A DNA stretch of 61,642 nucleotides from Gemmatimonadaceae bacterium (GCA_014379205.1 JACMME010000092.1:1-61642), one strand, 5' to 3'; counted from the first letter of the stretch, positions 27,821-37,845 are shown. Notes: generated by a model not told the origin, from the letters alone. A program made the numbers and translations.

Positions 27821-27857
27821 GGTGGTCCGTTAGTGCATCGCGGCGGAAGGCGGCACG

Positions 27858-29027
27858 CTACGCGCTATTTAGGAGAGGGTCCGTAGCTCCTTCTCCGAAT
27901 ACACGCTCGCGGCCGCTGCCGATGTTCACGAGGATGCCGGTCATTAGCCAACTGACCAGCAGATTGGACCGGCCATATGAAAAAAACGGCAGAGTCAGGC
28001 CCGTAGTTGGAAGCAATCCCGTTACCACGCCGATATGAAGAAAGGCGGTAATTACTGTCGTGGCTGTGAACCCGATCGCCACGAGTGTCAGAAATGGCGA
28101 TCGCGCTTGCCGCGCTATGCGGAAGCCGAGAAATCCGTACGTTGCAAACAACGCGACAAGCACCAGCATGCCGGCAAATCCCCACTCCTCGCCCACATTA
28201 CTCCCGATGAAATCGCTATACGGATATGGAAGGAAGCCGCTTTGCTGGCGGCCCTGGCCGTAACCTACGCCTAGTGCACCACCCGAGCCTACCGCGATGA
28301 GTGATTGCATGAGTTGATGACCGGCCTCGCGTGGGGCCGCACCAGGATCCAGGAAGGAAGTCATGCGTAGCAGTGCATACTGCCGCGATTCTATCTCATG
28401 CCAGAGAAATGGAATGGCCAGCATGCTGATTACCACGAAATGCCCGATACGGACGCCTCCCGCGAAAAGCACGACGCCCATGAGCAAGGTGAACATCATC
28501 GCCATGGACAGGTCGGGCTCGAGGATCGCGAGCAAGTCGAGAATCCCGATGACAAGCAGGAATGGCAGCAGGCCTTTCGTGAGCCGCCGAAGGCCGTCAC
28601 CCTTTTTTATGATGAGCATCGCAGTCCAGATGACGACCGCGAGCTTTGCAAACTCCGATGCCTGGAACGTGACGCCGAGGCGGATCCAGCGACGCGATCC
28701 GTTGATACGAGGCGCGATGTCTTGCGTGAACGGCAGAACGATAAACAACATCAGGAGGAGGCAAACAAGCATTATGGGCCAGGCCCATCTGCGCCATCGC
28801 TCCGCATCAACCTTGGCTGCAATCGCGAAGAGTACGAGGCTTGCGGCCACGCCGCTCAGCTGCCGCAACAGGTAGAACGCGCTGCCATGTCCTTCCTGCA
28901 TCGACAACATCACGCTAGCGCTGTACAGAACAGCGAGTCCAAAGGCCTGGAGCACAGCCACAACAAGCACAAGCGCCCGCGCGTCTACGCTCATCCGCCA
29001 GCGCTGACGCACCGAAGCCACCTTCAA
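27858..29027 (-). CDS. ftsW: SEDS peptidoglycan polymerase FtsW
   Basis: 389 residues with about ten membrane segments (for example ALVLVVAVLQAFGLAVLYSA and MLVLVALFATYGFLGF). SEDS motifs: WIRLGVTFQASEFAKLAVV, EPDLSMAMMFT, QSLIAVGSGGALGVGYGQG and LPTTGLTLPFFSYGRSNL. It polymerises lipid II at the septum with its partner FtsI. FtsW rather than RodA is supported by location. The gene overlaps murD by 4 bases. Confidence 0.94.
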   Translation of the reverse strand: MKVASVRQRWRMSVDARALVLVVAVLQAFGLAVLYSASVMLSMQEGHGSAFYLLRQLSGVAASLVLFAIAAKVDAERWRRWAWPIMLVCLLLMLFIVLPFTQDIAPRINGSRRWIRLGVTFQASEFAKLAVVIWTAMLIIKKGDGLRRLTKGLLPFLLVIGILDLLAILEPDLSMAMMFTLLMGVVLFAGGVRIGHFVVISMLAIPFLWHEIESRQYALLRMTSFLDPGAAPREAGHQLMQSLIAVGSGGALGVGYGQGRQQSGFLPYPYSDFIGSNVGEEWGFAGMLVLVALFATYGFLGFRIARQARSPFLTLVAIGFTATTVITAFLHIGVVTGLLPTTGLTLPFFSYGRSNLLVSWLMTGILVNIGSGRERVFGEGATDPLLNSA

Positions 29028-30439
29028 GGCATTCTCGTCGCCAGGCGCTTGAAATCAGCACCGCGTTCTTCGTAGTTGCGAAACATGTCGTAGCTCGAGC
29101 ATGCGGGAGAGAGAAGAACCGTGTCACCGCTCTCTGCGATCTCACTCGCGCGTGCAATAACCTCTGGAAACGAAGAGCCGAGGCGCTCAACCGGCACCAT
29201 ACCGCCAAGATCACTCTCTATTATCGGCGCCGCCTCGCCGTAGGCGAGCACCCGCTTTCCCACTCGCCGAAACGGCTCCGCCAGAGCGGTATACGGTTCG
29301 CCCTTGTGCCGGCCCCCCAACAGGAGAATGGTGGGACGCGTCATACCCTGGATTGCGACAAGTGTAGAGCTGACGTTGGTTGCCTTGGAGTCATTGATCC
29401 AGAGCACCCCGTTGTATTCCCCCGCCACTTCCAGGCGATGCTTGAGCGCGCGAAATGATCGCAACCCCTCCGCAATGCGTGGACGCACCTCGTTGGTAGC
29501 GTAGTCTGGATCGGCGATCATTACGGCCAGCGAAGCGGCGAGGGCATTGGCGACGTTGTGATCGCCGAATAGCGAGAGTTCTTCGCGCCTTAGCAGGACT
29601 TCTTCGAGAACCACGAGAGCGTCACGTTCGCGGTCATAGTACGCTTCGCATTCACGATTCTCGAGCGAGAAGAGATGCGTCTTTCCCGGCGTGGGTTTGG
29701 TGTATTCGTGATACCCCGAGGTCGCGGCACCACGCATAGCGAGATTCAGCACCTCGTCATCATCGGCGTTCAGGACCCAGCGCGAGTGAGACGATGCGTT
29801 TCGGAAAAGCATCGCCTTGTCGGCGTAGTAATCGTCCACACCCTGGTACCGATCGAGGTGGTCCGGGCTGAGATTGGTAACGACGCCAACTGTGGGATCC
29901 AGGCCTGGCGTGTCGTGCAGCTGGAACGAGGACATCTCGAGCGCGATCCAGGAAGGGTGCGCGTGCAGAGCCACTTCGGAAAGCGGCGTGCCGATATTGC
30001 CAGCGTCGATAGCGGTCACTCCAATCGCGCGCAGCAGATGGCCTACGAGCGCCGTCGTGGTGGTCTTGCCGTTGGTTCCGGTGACGGCGATGATCCGGGT
30101 ATTGTCCATAAGGCGGAGCGCCACCTCGATCTCGCTCACTACCGTGATACCGGCATTGCGCGCCGCGGCAAGTGGCGGTGCATCCGGAGGCACACCCGGG
30201 CTTGCGACCACGAGCTTCGCGCGCGCGATGCGCTCCAGGTTGTGCCCGCCCGTTTCGACGTCCACGCCGAGCAGTCGAAGCTCGGCGGCCACGGCTTCCA
30301 GCGCTGCCTGCTGCCCGATGTCGGAGGCATACACCCTGGCGCCTGCGCGCGCGAGAAGCGTCGCGGCGCCGGAGCCGCTCTTGGCCAGCCCAATGATAGC
30401 AATCTCTCCGTCGCGCCAGCCGGCGGGTAACGCAGTCAT
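29024..30439 (-). CDS. murD: UDP-N-acetylmuramoylalanine--D-glutamate ligase
   Basis: 471 residues. The N-terminal domain has IIGLAKSGSGAATLLARAGA; the ATPase domain has VTGTNGKTTTTALVGHLL; the central part has NLSPDHLDRYQGVDDY; the third domain has WINDSKATNVSSTLVAI and LLLGGRHKG. It adds D-Glu to UDP-MurNAc-L-Ala. Both ends overlap neighbours by 4 bases (mraY upstream, ftsW downstream). Confidence 0.96.
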   Translation of the reverse strand: MTALPAGWRDGEIAIIGLAKSGSGAATLLARAGARVYASDIGQQAALEAVAAELRLLGVDVETGGHNLERIARAKLVVASPGVPPDAPPLAAARNAGITVVSEIEVALRLMDNTRIIAVTGTNGKTTTTALVGHLLRAIGVTAIDAGNIGTPLSEVALHAHPSWIALEMSSFQLHDTPGLDPTVGVVTNLSPDHLDRYQGVDDYYADKAMLFRNASSHSRWVLNADDDEVLNLAMRGAATSGYHEYTKPTPGKTHLFSLENRECEAYYDRERDALVVLEEVLLRREELSLFGDHNVANALAASLAVMIADPDYATNEVRPRIAEGLRSFRALKHRLEVAGEYNGVLWINDSKATNVSSTLVAIQGMTRPTILLLGGRHKGEPYTALAEPFRRVGKRVLAYGEAAPIIESDLGGMVPVERLGSSFPEVIARASEIAESGDTVLLSPACSSYDMFRNYEERGADFKRLATRMP

Positions 30440-31569
30440 CGCAGCTTCAGGGTGCTCAGAGCAATGAAAGCGCAGAAAACACCAAGAATCCAGAAGCGCA
30501 CGACCACCTTGGTTTCGGGCCAGCCGCTAAGCTCGAAGTGATGGTGGATGGGAGCGCGCTTGAAGACCCTGTGCTGTTGCGCGTATTGGACCCCGTATCG
30601 CCTGCGCCTGTACTTGAACGTCAAACGCTGCAAGATGACCGACATCGTCTCCACCGCGAACACACCCCCGATCAGAAGGAGGAGGAATTCCGACTTGAGC
30701 AGGATCGCGACTGATCCAAGCGCTCCACCCAACGCAAGCGAGCCCGTGTCACCCATGAATACTTCCGCGGGATGGGCATTGTACCAGAGGAAGCCAATGG
30801 TTGCCCCGAACAGCGCGGAGCAAAATACGGTCAGCTCTCCTGCCCCGCGCAAGTAAAAAACCAGCAAGTGCTGGCTCGTGTCTATCCGCCCGAAAATGTA
30901 TGCGAAGATGGCGAACGTTGCGGCCGCGATCGCGATGAGACCCGCGGCGAGTCCGTCGAGACCATCCGTCAGATTCACCGCATTGGAAGAACCCGTGAGA
31001 ATGAAGGCCACCCAGGGTACGAACAGCCACGCCCATTTCGGCTCAATGAGAACGTACTTGTAGAACGGCAGCGTCGTTGAAGTGCCCGGGAGCGTCGACA
31101 GGGGAAAATGCCAGAGGTAAAGTCCCAATATTATTCCCAGTGAGACCTGGCCGACGAGCTTGTAGCGCTCGACGAGACCTTCGTTCTTCTTCCCCTCACG
31201 CTTCTGCTTGAGCTTGAGATAGTCATCCAGAAAGCCAATTGCGCCCATCCACGTCATTACGAACAGCGCGATCCACACGTACCGGTTGGTGAGACGCACC
31301 CAAAGCAGCGTAGGAACGATCGCCGCGATTAGGATGATGATTCCGCCCATCGTGGGCGTATGTCCCTTGCCGGCGTGCGTGTCGGGTGTGCCCTCCCGAA
31401 TGCCCTGGCGGACACGGAGCGCCCGGAGCCGCTTGATGACGGCGGGGCCGACTATGAATGCAACGAGTATCGCGGAGACAGCCGCGCCCGCGGAGCGAAA
31501 CGTGATGTAGTTGAAAACACGGAGTACGCCCCAATACTCCGCGAGCGACGTCATCAAATGATAGAGCAT
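30436..31569 (-). CDS. mraY: Phospho-N-acetylmuramoyl-pentapeptide transferase MraY
   Basis: 377 residues, about ten membrane segments. Signatures: HAGKGHTPTMGGIIILIA, GFLDDYLKLKQKREGK (Asp-Asp site), NLTDGLDGLAAGLIAIA, and NAHPAEVFMGDTGSLALGG. It transfers phospho-MurNAc-pentapeptide to undecaprenyl phosphate, making lipid I. The ending has HHHFELSGWPETKVVVRFW, typical of MraY. There is a 50-base gap to murF and a 4-base overlap with murD. Confidence 0.96.
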   Translation of the reverse strand: MLYHLMTSLAEYWGVLRVFNYITFRSAGAAVSAILVAFIVGPAVIKRLRALRVRQGIREGTPDTHAGKGHTPTMGGIIILIAAIVPTLLWVRLTNRYVWIALFVMTWMGAIGFLDDYLKLKQKREGKKNEGLVERYKLVGQVSLGIILGLYLWHFPLSTLPGTSTTLPFYKYVLIEPKWAWLFVPWVAFILTGSSNAVNLTDGLDGLAAGLIAIAAATFAIFAYIFGRIDTSQHLLVFYLRGAGELTVFCSALFGATIGFLWYNAHPAEVFMGDTGSLALGGALGSVAILLKSEFLLLLIGGVFAVETMSVILQRLTFKYRRRRYGVQYAQQHRVFKRAPIHHHFELSGWPETKVVVRFWILGVFCAFIALSTLKLR

Positions 31570-31619
31570 TAGTCGACTGTAATTGAATTACCAGACCCAA
31601 TCGCGGGAAAATCTACTCG

Positions 31620-33020
31620 TCATCCGGCCCATTCCGTGAGCATTGGTATCAAACGCTCCAGCCGAACTCCGCGCGAAGCCTTGAGAAGAATGACCGCATC
31701 CGGCGCGAGACGCGGTTTGAGAATCGCCCAAAGTTCTTGAACGTCCGTAGCAGTCACGACTCTGGGATCGTTCGCTCCCTCTCGCACCAGGGCTACCGCC
31801 ATGTCGCCGACGGCGCCGATTACATCCGCCCTGGACGCCAGAGCGTACTTTGCAAGCTCCGTGTGTACTCGCTCCGCGTGCGCGCCCATCTCGCGCATGG
31901 TGCCAAGCACCGCGACTCGCTGGCGACCGTTGCCGGCGCCGCTGAGAAGATCAATCGCCGCCCGCATGGACGGAGGATTGGCGTTGTAGGCGTCGTTTAT
32001 GAGCGTCGCCGAACCGATTGTTTCCCACGCCATTCGCATGGAAGGGACAGGCATTGCCGCGATTCCCCGGGCGGCATCTGTCATGGACACCCCGCACTCG
32101 CGCGCGACTGCGAGCGCCAGCGCCGCATTCCGAAGGTTGTGTGCGCCGCGCACAGGTGGCCGCACGACCACTCCGTCAACCGTGAGCGAGCCAAGCCCGT
32201 CGGGACCGATCTCGCTGGCGCCCACCGCAAGATCTCCGTCTTCGAGACCGGCGGTAACTACGCGGCGAGCGAGCGCCCGTGCGGCCGCTACTATTTCCGG
32301 CTGGCCGGAAGGGGCTACTGCCACCGTTACCCCTTCATAGATCGAGGTCTCTTCCCGCAGCACTTCCTGCATACCGCCCAATCCCTCCAGGTGCTCCTCA
32401 CCCACTGATGTTACAACAGCGATGTCAGGTTGCGCGATGTCGCGCAACCGTCCCACCTCGCCCGGAACGTTCGTGCCTATTTCGATCACCGCAACATCCG
32501 CTTCGTCCGGAATCGCGAGCAGAGTCAGGGGAACGCCGACGAGGTTGTTGAGGTTTCCGGTTGTCGCATGAACCTTGAGAACAGCACCGACCGCGGCACG
32601 TATCAGATCCTTGGTCGTTGTCTTGCCGTTGGAGCCGGCAACGCCTACCACCGGGCCGCCCCACGCGATGCGCCGGTATCGTGCGAGGGCTCCAAGCGCT
32701 CGCAGGGTGTCGCTCACATGAAAGACAGGAACTCCCACGCTCCCTATTGGTGGCGGGCTAGAAACGACCAGGGCGGCGGCTCCGCTCTGTACGGCCTGGG
32801 ACAGAAAATCGTGCGCGTCGAACGTCGGTCCGGCAAGCGCGACAAAAATGTCGCCCGGTGCGATTGAGCGAGTATCCGTGGAGACCGCGTGGAGGGCATG
32901 TGTTCCTGCCGGCCCCCGGCTAATCAGCAGCGTAGCGAGGGCATCGGCGACGCGGTCCAGCGTCCAGAATGCTGACGCTGGCTGAGATTCGGTTGCGGAA
33001 TGCTCCGTACCAGATGTCAT
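31620..33020 (-). CDS. murF: UDP-MurNAc-tripeptide--D-Ala-D-Ala ligase MurF
   Basis: 466 residues. Features: STDTRSIAPGDIFVALAGPT, GVAGSNGKTTTKDLIRAAVG, IEIGTNVPGEVGRLRDIAQP, and INDAYNANPPSMRAAIDLL. It adds D-Ala-D-Ala to complete the pentapeptide precursor. An N-terminal extension of about 25 polar residues precedes the first domain, which may mean translation begins slightly later than the ATG at 33020, though the 4-base overlap with murE argues for it. Confidence 0.95.
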   Translation of the reverse strand: MTSGTEHSATESQPASAFWTLDRVADALATLLISRGPAGTHALHAVSTDTRSIAPGDIFVALAGPTFDAHDFLSQAVQSGAAALVVSSPPPIGSVGVPVFHVSDTLRALGALARYRRIAWGGPVVGVAGSNGKTTTKDLIRAAVGAVLKVHATTGNLNNLVGVPLTLLAIPDEADVAVIEIGTNVPGEVGRLRDIAQPDIAVVTSVGEEHLEGLGGMQEVLREETSIYEGVTVAVAPSGQPEIVAAARALARRVVTAGLEDGDLAVGASEIGPDGLGSLTVDGVVVRPPVRGAHNLRNAALALAVARECGVSMTDAARGIAAMPVPSMRMAWETIGSATLINDAYNANPPSMRAAIDLLSGAGNGRQRVAVLGTMREMGAHAERVHTELAKYALASRADVIGAVGDMAVALVREGANDPRVVTATDVQELWAILKPRLAPDAVILLKASRGVRLERLIPMLTEWAG

Positions 33021-34510
33021 GTTTTTGCCGGGGGGGCCCCCCGTTCTGCGAGCAGCTCGCGCACAATCTCGCGCTCGTCAAATGGATACTTTGTCGAACC
33101 CTTGATCTGATAGGTCTCATGTCCCTTTCCGGCCAGGACTATCAGATCACCCTCTCCAGCAATATCGAGAGCACGAGCGATAGCCTCACGACGATCCGCG
33201 ACACGCTCGTGTGTACCGCGTGGCATGCCACCGATAATGTCGTCCAGAATGCGTTCGGGATCCTCCGTACGGGGATTGTCGCTCGTGACGATCACGACGT
33301 CCGCGCGTTCGGCGGCAACACGCCCCATTGCGGGACGCTTTCCCCGGTCGCGATCCCCGCCGCAGCCGAAGACGGCAATCAGTCTCCGGTGCGTAAAAGG
33401 TCGTACGGCATCGAGTGCCCGTTCGAGGGCATCCGGTGTGTGCGCATAGTCACGCAAAACCGTGGGACTGTCGCTCAACATCTCGAGACGGCCAGGTATC
33501 TGCGGGATAGTCTCGAGAAGGGCGGCGATCCGGCTAACCGGGACGTCGAGCACCCAGGCTGCGGCGGCAGCCCCCAATGCATTGGCGACGTTGAATGAGC
33601 CAATGAGTGGAAGCGTTACATCGCGCGCCTCAGTTCCCATCCGCAGCCGCCATTCGCTTCCCCGCGGACCGTAGCGAACGTCGAGCGCATGCACGTCCGC
33701 GTCCGGCCGCGCAACCGCAAACGACACTGCCCCGGCCGGAGCAGACAGCGTCTCCCAAGCCGTATCATCGCGATTGATTACCGCCACACCGTTTGGAGCG
33801 AGATGCTCGAGCAGCTTCGCCTTGGCCGCACGGTACTCATCCATGGTGCCGTGATAGTCGAGATGGTCCCGCGTGAGATTTGTAAAGACTGCCGCATGGA
33901 AGGAAACGCCCTCCACACGCCGTTGATCCAGACTGTGAGACGAAACCTCCATTGCCACTTTGGCGACGCCAGCATCGGCGAGGAGACGAAAAACGCGCTG
34001 TAACTCGATCGGGCCCGGCGTCGTGAGCCCGCTTCCTCCCTGGATCGGCTTGCCTTCGCTGCCAATGAGGACGCCAAGCGTGCCCATGGAAGCACTGCGC
34101 CGACTTCCAGCGGGGTCGTCCAGAAGGTGCCGCAGAATTCCCACTGTCGTTGTTTTTCCGTTCGTGCCCGTCACTCCAGCGAGTCGTAGCAGCTTTACAG
34201 GATTGCTGTATCCCACGGCGGCGGCAATCGCAGCGGCACGGCGTCCATCGCGCACGAGTATTTCAGGAAGATCGCTGCGACCACCCGTCTCCACTATGGC
34301 GGCTACCGCGCCCTGAGCTACCGCCTGAGCGAGGAATTCATGACCGTCGCGTTCCGAGCCACGCACGGCGACGAACAGCGCGCCAGCCTGGACAGTGCGA
34401 CTGTCGTCTGTAATTCCGGAAACGAAATCGGGTAACCCGCCGGTAACTTCAACCACAAGACCAGCTGCACGAAGGGCGGAGACAACAGGCGCAACGGCGA
34501 TATCGGTCAC
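33017..34510 (-). CDS. murE: UDP-MurNAc-L-alanyl-D-glutamate ligase MurE
   Basis: 497 residues from the GTG at 34510. The start overlaps the ftsI TGA (GTGA); the frame upstream to 34846 would lie within ftsI and is ignored. Motifs: GITDDSRTVQAGALFVAVRG, GVTGTNGKTTTVGILRHLL, VAMEVSSHSLDQRRVEGV, NLTRDHLDYHGTMDEY. In the third domain SDNPRTEDPERILDDII contains the DNPR motif that indicates meso-diaminopimelate as the amino acid added. This points to DAP-type peptidoglycan. Confidence 0.95.
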   Translation of the reverse strand: MTDIAVAPVVSALRAAGLVVEVTGGLPDFVSGITDDSRTVQAGALFVAVRGSERDGHEFLAQAVAQGAVAAIVETGGRSDLPEILVRDGRRAAAIAAAVGYSNPVKLLRLAGVTGTNGKTTTVGILRHLLDDPAGSRRSASMGTLGVLIGSEGKPIQGGSGLTTPGPIELQRVFRLLADAGVAKVAMEVSSHSLDQRRVEGVSFHAAVFTNLTRDHLDYHGTMDEYRAAKAKLLEHLAPNGVAVINRDDTAWETLSAPAGAVSFAVARPDADVHALDVRYGPRGSEWRLRMGTEARDVTLPLIGSFNVANALGAAAAAWVLDVPVSRIAALLETIPQIPGRLEMLSDSPTVLRDYAHTPDALERALDAVRPFTHRRLIAVFGCGGDRDRGKRPAMGRVAAERADVVIVTSDNPRTEDPERILDDIIGGMPRGTHERVADRREAIARALDIAGEGDLIVLAGKGHETYQIKGSTKYPFDEREIVRELLAERGAPPAKT

Positions 34511-36552
34511 GGTGCGGGCGCTGCCGAAAGCTTGACAAGCGAGCCAACCGCCGCGGTAACGCCGCTCGCAGGCAGCGTTCCGGTGACGATGCCAGTGCCT
34601 ACCAGACGGACGCGAAATCCTGCGGAATGAAGACGCCGGGCAGCCTCGCGCACAGGCAGGCCCGCAACCTCCGGAATTGCGCGTGGACGTGCCTGCAATG
34701 GGAGAGGAGTCTGCGCAACGGGCAGAGTGAATACGAACGGCGCCGACGAGTGACCGTTCGCGCTTGCCGGGCCCGCCCCTGTTTTCGATGACTCCGCTGT
34801 TGGTACGGCGGTCGCTGGCGAAGCGGCTACCCTTCTGTCCAGCCACAGGGAGCCTTCGGCACTTTCAACCAGTTTCTGCTCGCGAGCAACGAGGCTCGAG
34901 TTCCTGCCAGCCATCAACGCACTGCGATCCAGCGCCGCGTCGCGCGCGGCCATGGCTGCCTCGATTACAACCTTTGAGACAGGAGCAGCGGTTTTTCCCC
35001 CGTAGTACACGCCCGCGGGATTATCAATCTTCACGAGAACTACATACTGAGGATTCTCAGCCGGAAAAATTCCGACGAATGATGCCGTGTACTGGTTCGG
35101 CGCATAACGTCCCTTGACTGTTCGCCAGGCGGTGCCGGTTTTTCCGGCCACATCGAATGTGCCGATACCCGCATCCGAGGCTGTGCCATCAGCTACGGTC
35201 TCGCGCAACATGCCTCTCAACGTTGAAGCCACTTCTCTTGGCATTACGCGGCGCACCAATCGGCGGCGATTCCGAAATGTCACCACGCCATTTGGAGAAC
35301 GAATTTCCTTTACGAGCGCGGGCTCGAGCAACTCACCGCCGTTGGCGATCGTAGCATACGCCAGGGCGAGCTGAAGCGGCGTCACGGAAACCTCGTACCC
35401 CATTGCAAGCGATGCTCTTGACTGACGCGACCAGGACGCCGGGGTGAAGAGCACCCCCGGAGCCTCGCTTGGATACGGCACACCGGTGGGCGTACCGAAA
35501 CCTACATCTCGCAGCGTCTCGTATTGCTCGCGTATTGTGAGTCGTTGCGCGAACTTCACAATGCCAACGTTGCTGGACTGGGCAATGACTTCTCGGAGCG
35601 TCATCGATGACGCCTTGTGGACATCGCGGATGGTTCGCCCTTCCAGCGTGAGCACTCCGTTCTCCACATCCATCGTGTCATCCGGGGTTGCCAGCTTGCG
35701 TGACAGAAGCGCAGCCGCGATAAATGGCTTGAGCGTGGACCCGGGCTCAAAGGGCTCACTTATCGCAGGACTTCCAGAGGAGCGACCTGAGCGATAGGTG
35801 GCGAGCGCCCTTATCTCGCCAGTGTACGGGTCGAGCACGACAATGTCTCCGCCCTCCGCCCCCATTTTCGCGATGGCGTCCTGAAGCGCGCGGTCCGCAA
35901 TCTCCTGCAGGGCCTGGCTGATAGTCAGAACCACGTCGCTCCCTGCGACCGGGGCTACGCCGGGCACGCCTGGCGACGGTAACCTGCGTCCGCGCGCATC
36001 ACGAACCTCAGTCGAGATTCCGGGTTGCCCTCGGAGCAAGTCGTCCAGCGCACGCTCGAGGCCATCGACTGCGTTTCCTTCGTGATCGACGTGACCGACG
36101 ATTCGCCGGCTCGATTGCCATGGCGGATACATCCGTTCAATAACGGGTGCCCGGTGAACGCCCCTCAACGCGAGCAGCGCTCCGATGTCGCCAGCAAGGT
36201 GGCGGCCAGGGAGAATGACCCATGCACGCTTCCCATCGAGTGAGCGCGCGATGAGCTTGCGGTCCAGGCGAAGCTTGGCGAGCTCGCGAGAGACTCTCGC
36301 TGGCTCCTTCACTTCGCGGGGAGCGATGCTCACCGTCACCATTTCGCGACTGCGCGCGAGCCGCTCGCCGGACAGGTCGTAGATCGTCCCGCGCGGCGCG
36401 GGCAACTTCGCATTGGAAAGCTGCTGGCGCTGGGCGTGGGCCGCCCAATCGCGCCCTTGCCAGAGTTGCACGTACGCGGCGCGCGCGATCAGCACCACCG
36501 CGAAGAGGAGCAGAGCGCCGTGCACTACCGAAACCCGGGTGATCTTCGGCAT
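34507..36552 (-). CDS. ftsI: Septal class B penicillin-binding protein FtsI with PASTA domain
   Basis: 681 residues. An N-terminal membrane anchor (VHGALLLFAVVLIARAAYV) is followed by the PBP dimer domain (APRGTIYDLSGERLARS) and the transpeptidase with EPGSTLKPFIAAAL (SxxK), SSN (in AQSSNVGIVKF) and KTGTAWRTV (KTG). The C-terminal about 60 residues (IPEVAGLPVREAARRLHSAG) form a PASTA domain, known for binding peptidoglycan or muropeptides. It cross-links septal peptidoglycan with FtsW. The linker before PASTA is long and Ser/Thr/Ala-rich. Its ATG overlaps the ftsL stop by one base. Confidence 0.95.
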   Translation of the reverse strand: MPKITRVSVVHGALLLFAVVLIARAAYVQLWQGRDWAAHAQRQQLSNAKLPAPRGTIYDLSGERLARSREMVTVSIAPREVKEPARVSRELAKLRLDRKLIARSLDGKRAWVILPGRHLAGDIGALLALRGVHRAPVIERMYPPWQSSRRIVGHVDHEGNAVDGLERALDDLLRGQPGISTEVRDARGRRLPSPGVPGVAPVAGSDVVLTISQALQEIADRALQDAIAKMGAEGGDIVVLDPYTGEIRALATYRSGRSSGSPAISEPFEPGSTLKPFIAAALLSRKLATPDDTMDVENGVLTLEGRTIRDVHKASSMTLREVIAQSSNVGIVKFAQRLTIREQYETLRDVGFGTPTGVPYPSEAPGVLFTPASWSRQSRASLAMGYEVSVTPLQLALAYATIANGGELLEPALVKEIRSPNGVVTFRNRRRLVRRVMPREVASTLRGMLRETVADGTASDAGIGTFDVAGKTGTAWRTVKGRYAPNQYTASFVGIFPAENPQYVVLVKIDNPAGVYYGGKTAAPVSKVVIEAAMAARDAALDRSALMAGRNSSLVAREQKLVESAEGSLWLDRRVAASPATAVPTAESSKTGAGPASANGHSSAPFVFTLPVAQTPLPLQARPRAIPEVAGLPVREAARRLHSAGFRVRLVGTGIVTGTLPASGVTAAVGSLVKLSAAPAP

Positions 36553-36854
36553 CAGGGCGCGAGCCGCGTCGAGGGCAGAATCACGTACTGCGAATCAGTG
36601 GCGATTCGCATGCCCAGCTTTCGTTCGGCGATAGGTGCGAGACGTACACGGCTCGACGCAGCGCGAATGTCGCCCTGAAGCGATGCCCGCCTGCCCTCCA
36701 GCTGAAGGCGGCGCTCCTGTAGCCTGTCCAATTCCCTCGCACGCGACATACCCTCGGACCGCCGATAGATGACCGCCATAGCGACAAGCACAAAGCAGCT
36801 CAAAACGCACAATACCAAAGTGCGGCCCCGTGGCTCTACCCGCCGCTTCGCCAT
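36552..36854 (-). CDS. ftsL: FtsL-like division protein
   Basis: 100 residues: a short basic tail (MAKRRVEPRGR), one membrane segment (TLVLCVLSCFVLVAMAVIY), then a leucine/arginine-rich coiled coil (ELDRLQERRLQLEGRRASLQ) ending in KLGMR...YVILPSTRLAP. The layout and the place between rsmH and ftsI identify it as FtsL/LftL-type. The sequence itself is too variable to prove it. It would form the FtsQLB subcomplex. It overlaps rsmH by 19 bases and ftsI by one. Confidence 0.8.
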   Translation of the reverse strand: MAKRRVEPRGRTLVLCVLSCFVLVAMAVIYRRSEGMSRARELDRLQERRLQLEGRRASLQGDIRAASSRVRLAPIAERKLGMRIATDSQYVILPSTRLAP

Positions 36855-37783
36855 GCGCGCAGCCTCGCGCTACGAGCGCGTGGATTGTTGGAGCGCTCCA
36901 CTTCATCGGGAACCACTCCGCGCCTCGTAAGCGTTTCCCCCAGCGCACGGCCGCGGCACGTACACACCGGCTGCCGCGGCGGGCAAATGCACTCAGCGCT
37001 CCAGTCGCGAAAAGCGTTCTTGACGATTCGATCCTCCCCTGAGTGATATGAGATGACGACAATCACGCCGTCCGCCATTAACCGGTCCCGCAACTGCGGA
37101 AGCGCCCCCGCCAGGCTCGTGAGCTCGTTATTGGTGGCAATGCGAACCGCCTGAAAGAGCCGGGCAAAATCCGGAGCGCCGCTTCGCGGACCCAACGTCG
37201 CACGGATCGCGCCGACAAAGTCATCGCTCGTTCTGAACGGTCTTGCTGACCTGCGTCTGACTACCTCACGCGCGAGGCGCCGAGCGCGCGGCTCGTCGCC
37301 ATAATCGCGAAAGATATGTGAAAGCTCACCTTCATCCGTGACATTGAGCACTTCGGCCGCGCTCTCGCCTGCGTCTTCCATTCTCATGTCGAGAGGCGCA
37401 CCCGGACGAAATGAGAATCCGCGCGCGTTATCATCGAGTTGGTGAGAGGACACACCGAGGTCGAGCAGGATACCGTCAAAGCGCGTCTTCGCCAGTTCAG
37501 CAATGTCATCCAGCAGAGCGTAGTTGCCTGCGAAGATACGCAACCGGTCGGCATCCAGATACGGCCGCAGTCGCTCCGCCGCTACAATTACGGCTTGCGG
37601 ATCGCGATCCAATGCAGTTACCATCGCGCCGTGTTCCAAAAGCGCCTGTGCATGGCCACCACCGCCAAGAGTCCCATCGAGTACGGCTCCGCGGCCCTGC
37701 AGGACCTCGAGGACCCTGGCAACGAGAACGGGGGCATGGTACGGACTCACCCATCCCTCGCTGCGTTGGTATACAGTCATCAT
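36836..37783 (-). CDS. rsmH: 16S rRNA (cytosine-1402-N4)-methyltransferase RsmH
   Basis: 315 residues. It starts YHAPVLVARVLEVLQGRGAV and carries VLDGTLGGGGHAQALLEHGA (SAM binding) then ILLDLGVSSHQLDDNARGFS and FQAVRIATNNELTSLAGALP. It methylates C1402 of 16S rRNA in the ribosomal P site. The start is ATG at 37783 (ATGATG), 7 bases after AGGTC; the longer frame to 37897 runs into the divergent lipid-kinase gene and is rejected. It is the first dcw gene here, with no mraZ upstream. Confidence 0.94.
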   Translation of the reverse strand: MMTVYQRSEGWVSPYHAPVLVARVLEVLQGRGAVLDGTLGGGGHAQALLEHGAMVTALDRDPQAVIVAAERLRPYLDADRLRIFAGNYALLDDIAELAKTRFDGILLDLGVSSHQLDDNARGFSFRPGAPLDMRMEDAGESAAEVLNVTDEGELSHIFRDYGDEPRARRLAREVVRRRSARPFRTSDDFVGAIRATLGPRSGAPDFARLFQAVRIATNNELTSLAGALPQLRDRLMADGVIVVISYHSGEDRIVKNAFRDWSAECICPPRQPVCTCRGRALGETLTRRGVVPDEVERSNNPRARSARLRAWRSGG

Positions 37784-37845
37784 TTCGGACCTGATCCCCT
37801 GGCGCGGCCAACCTGCCAGGCAACCAATCGCACAGGTATCCCCGC

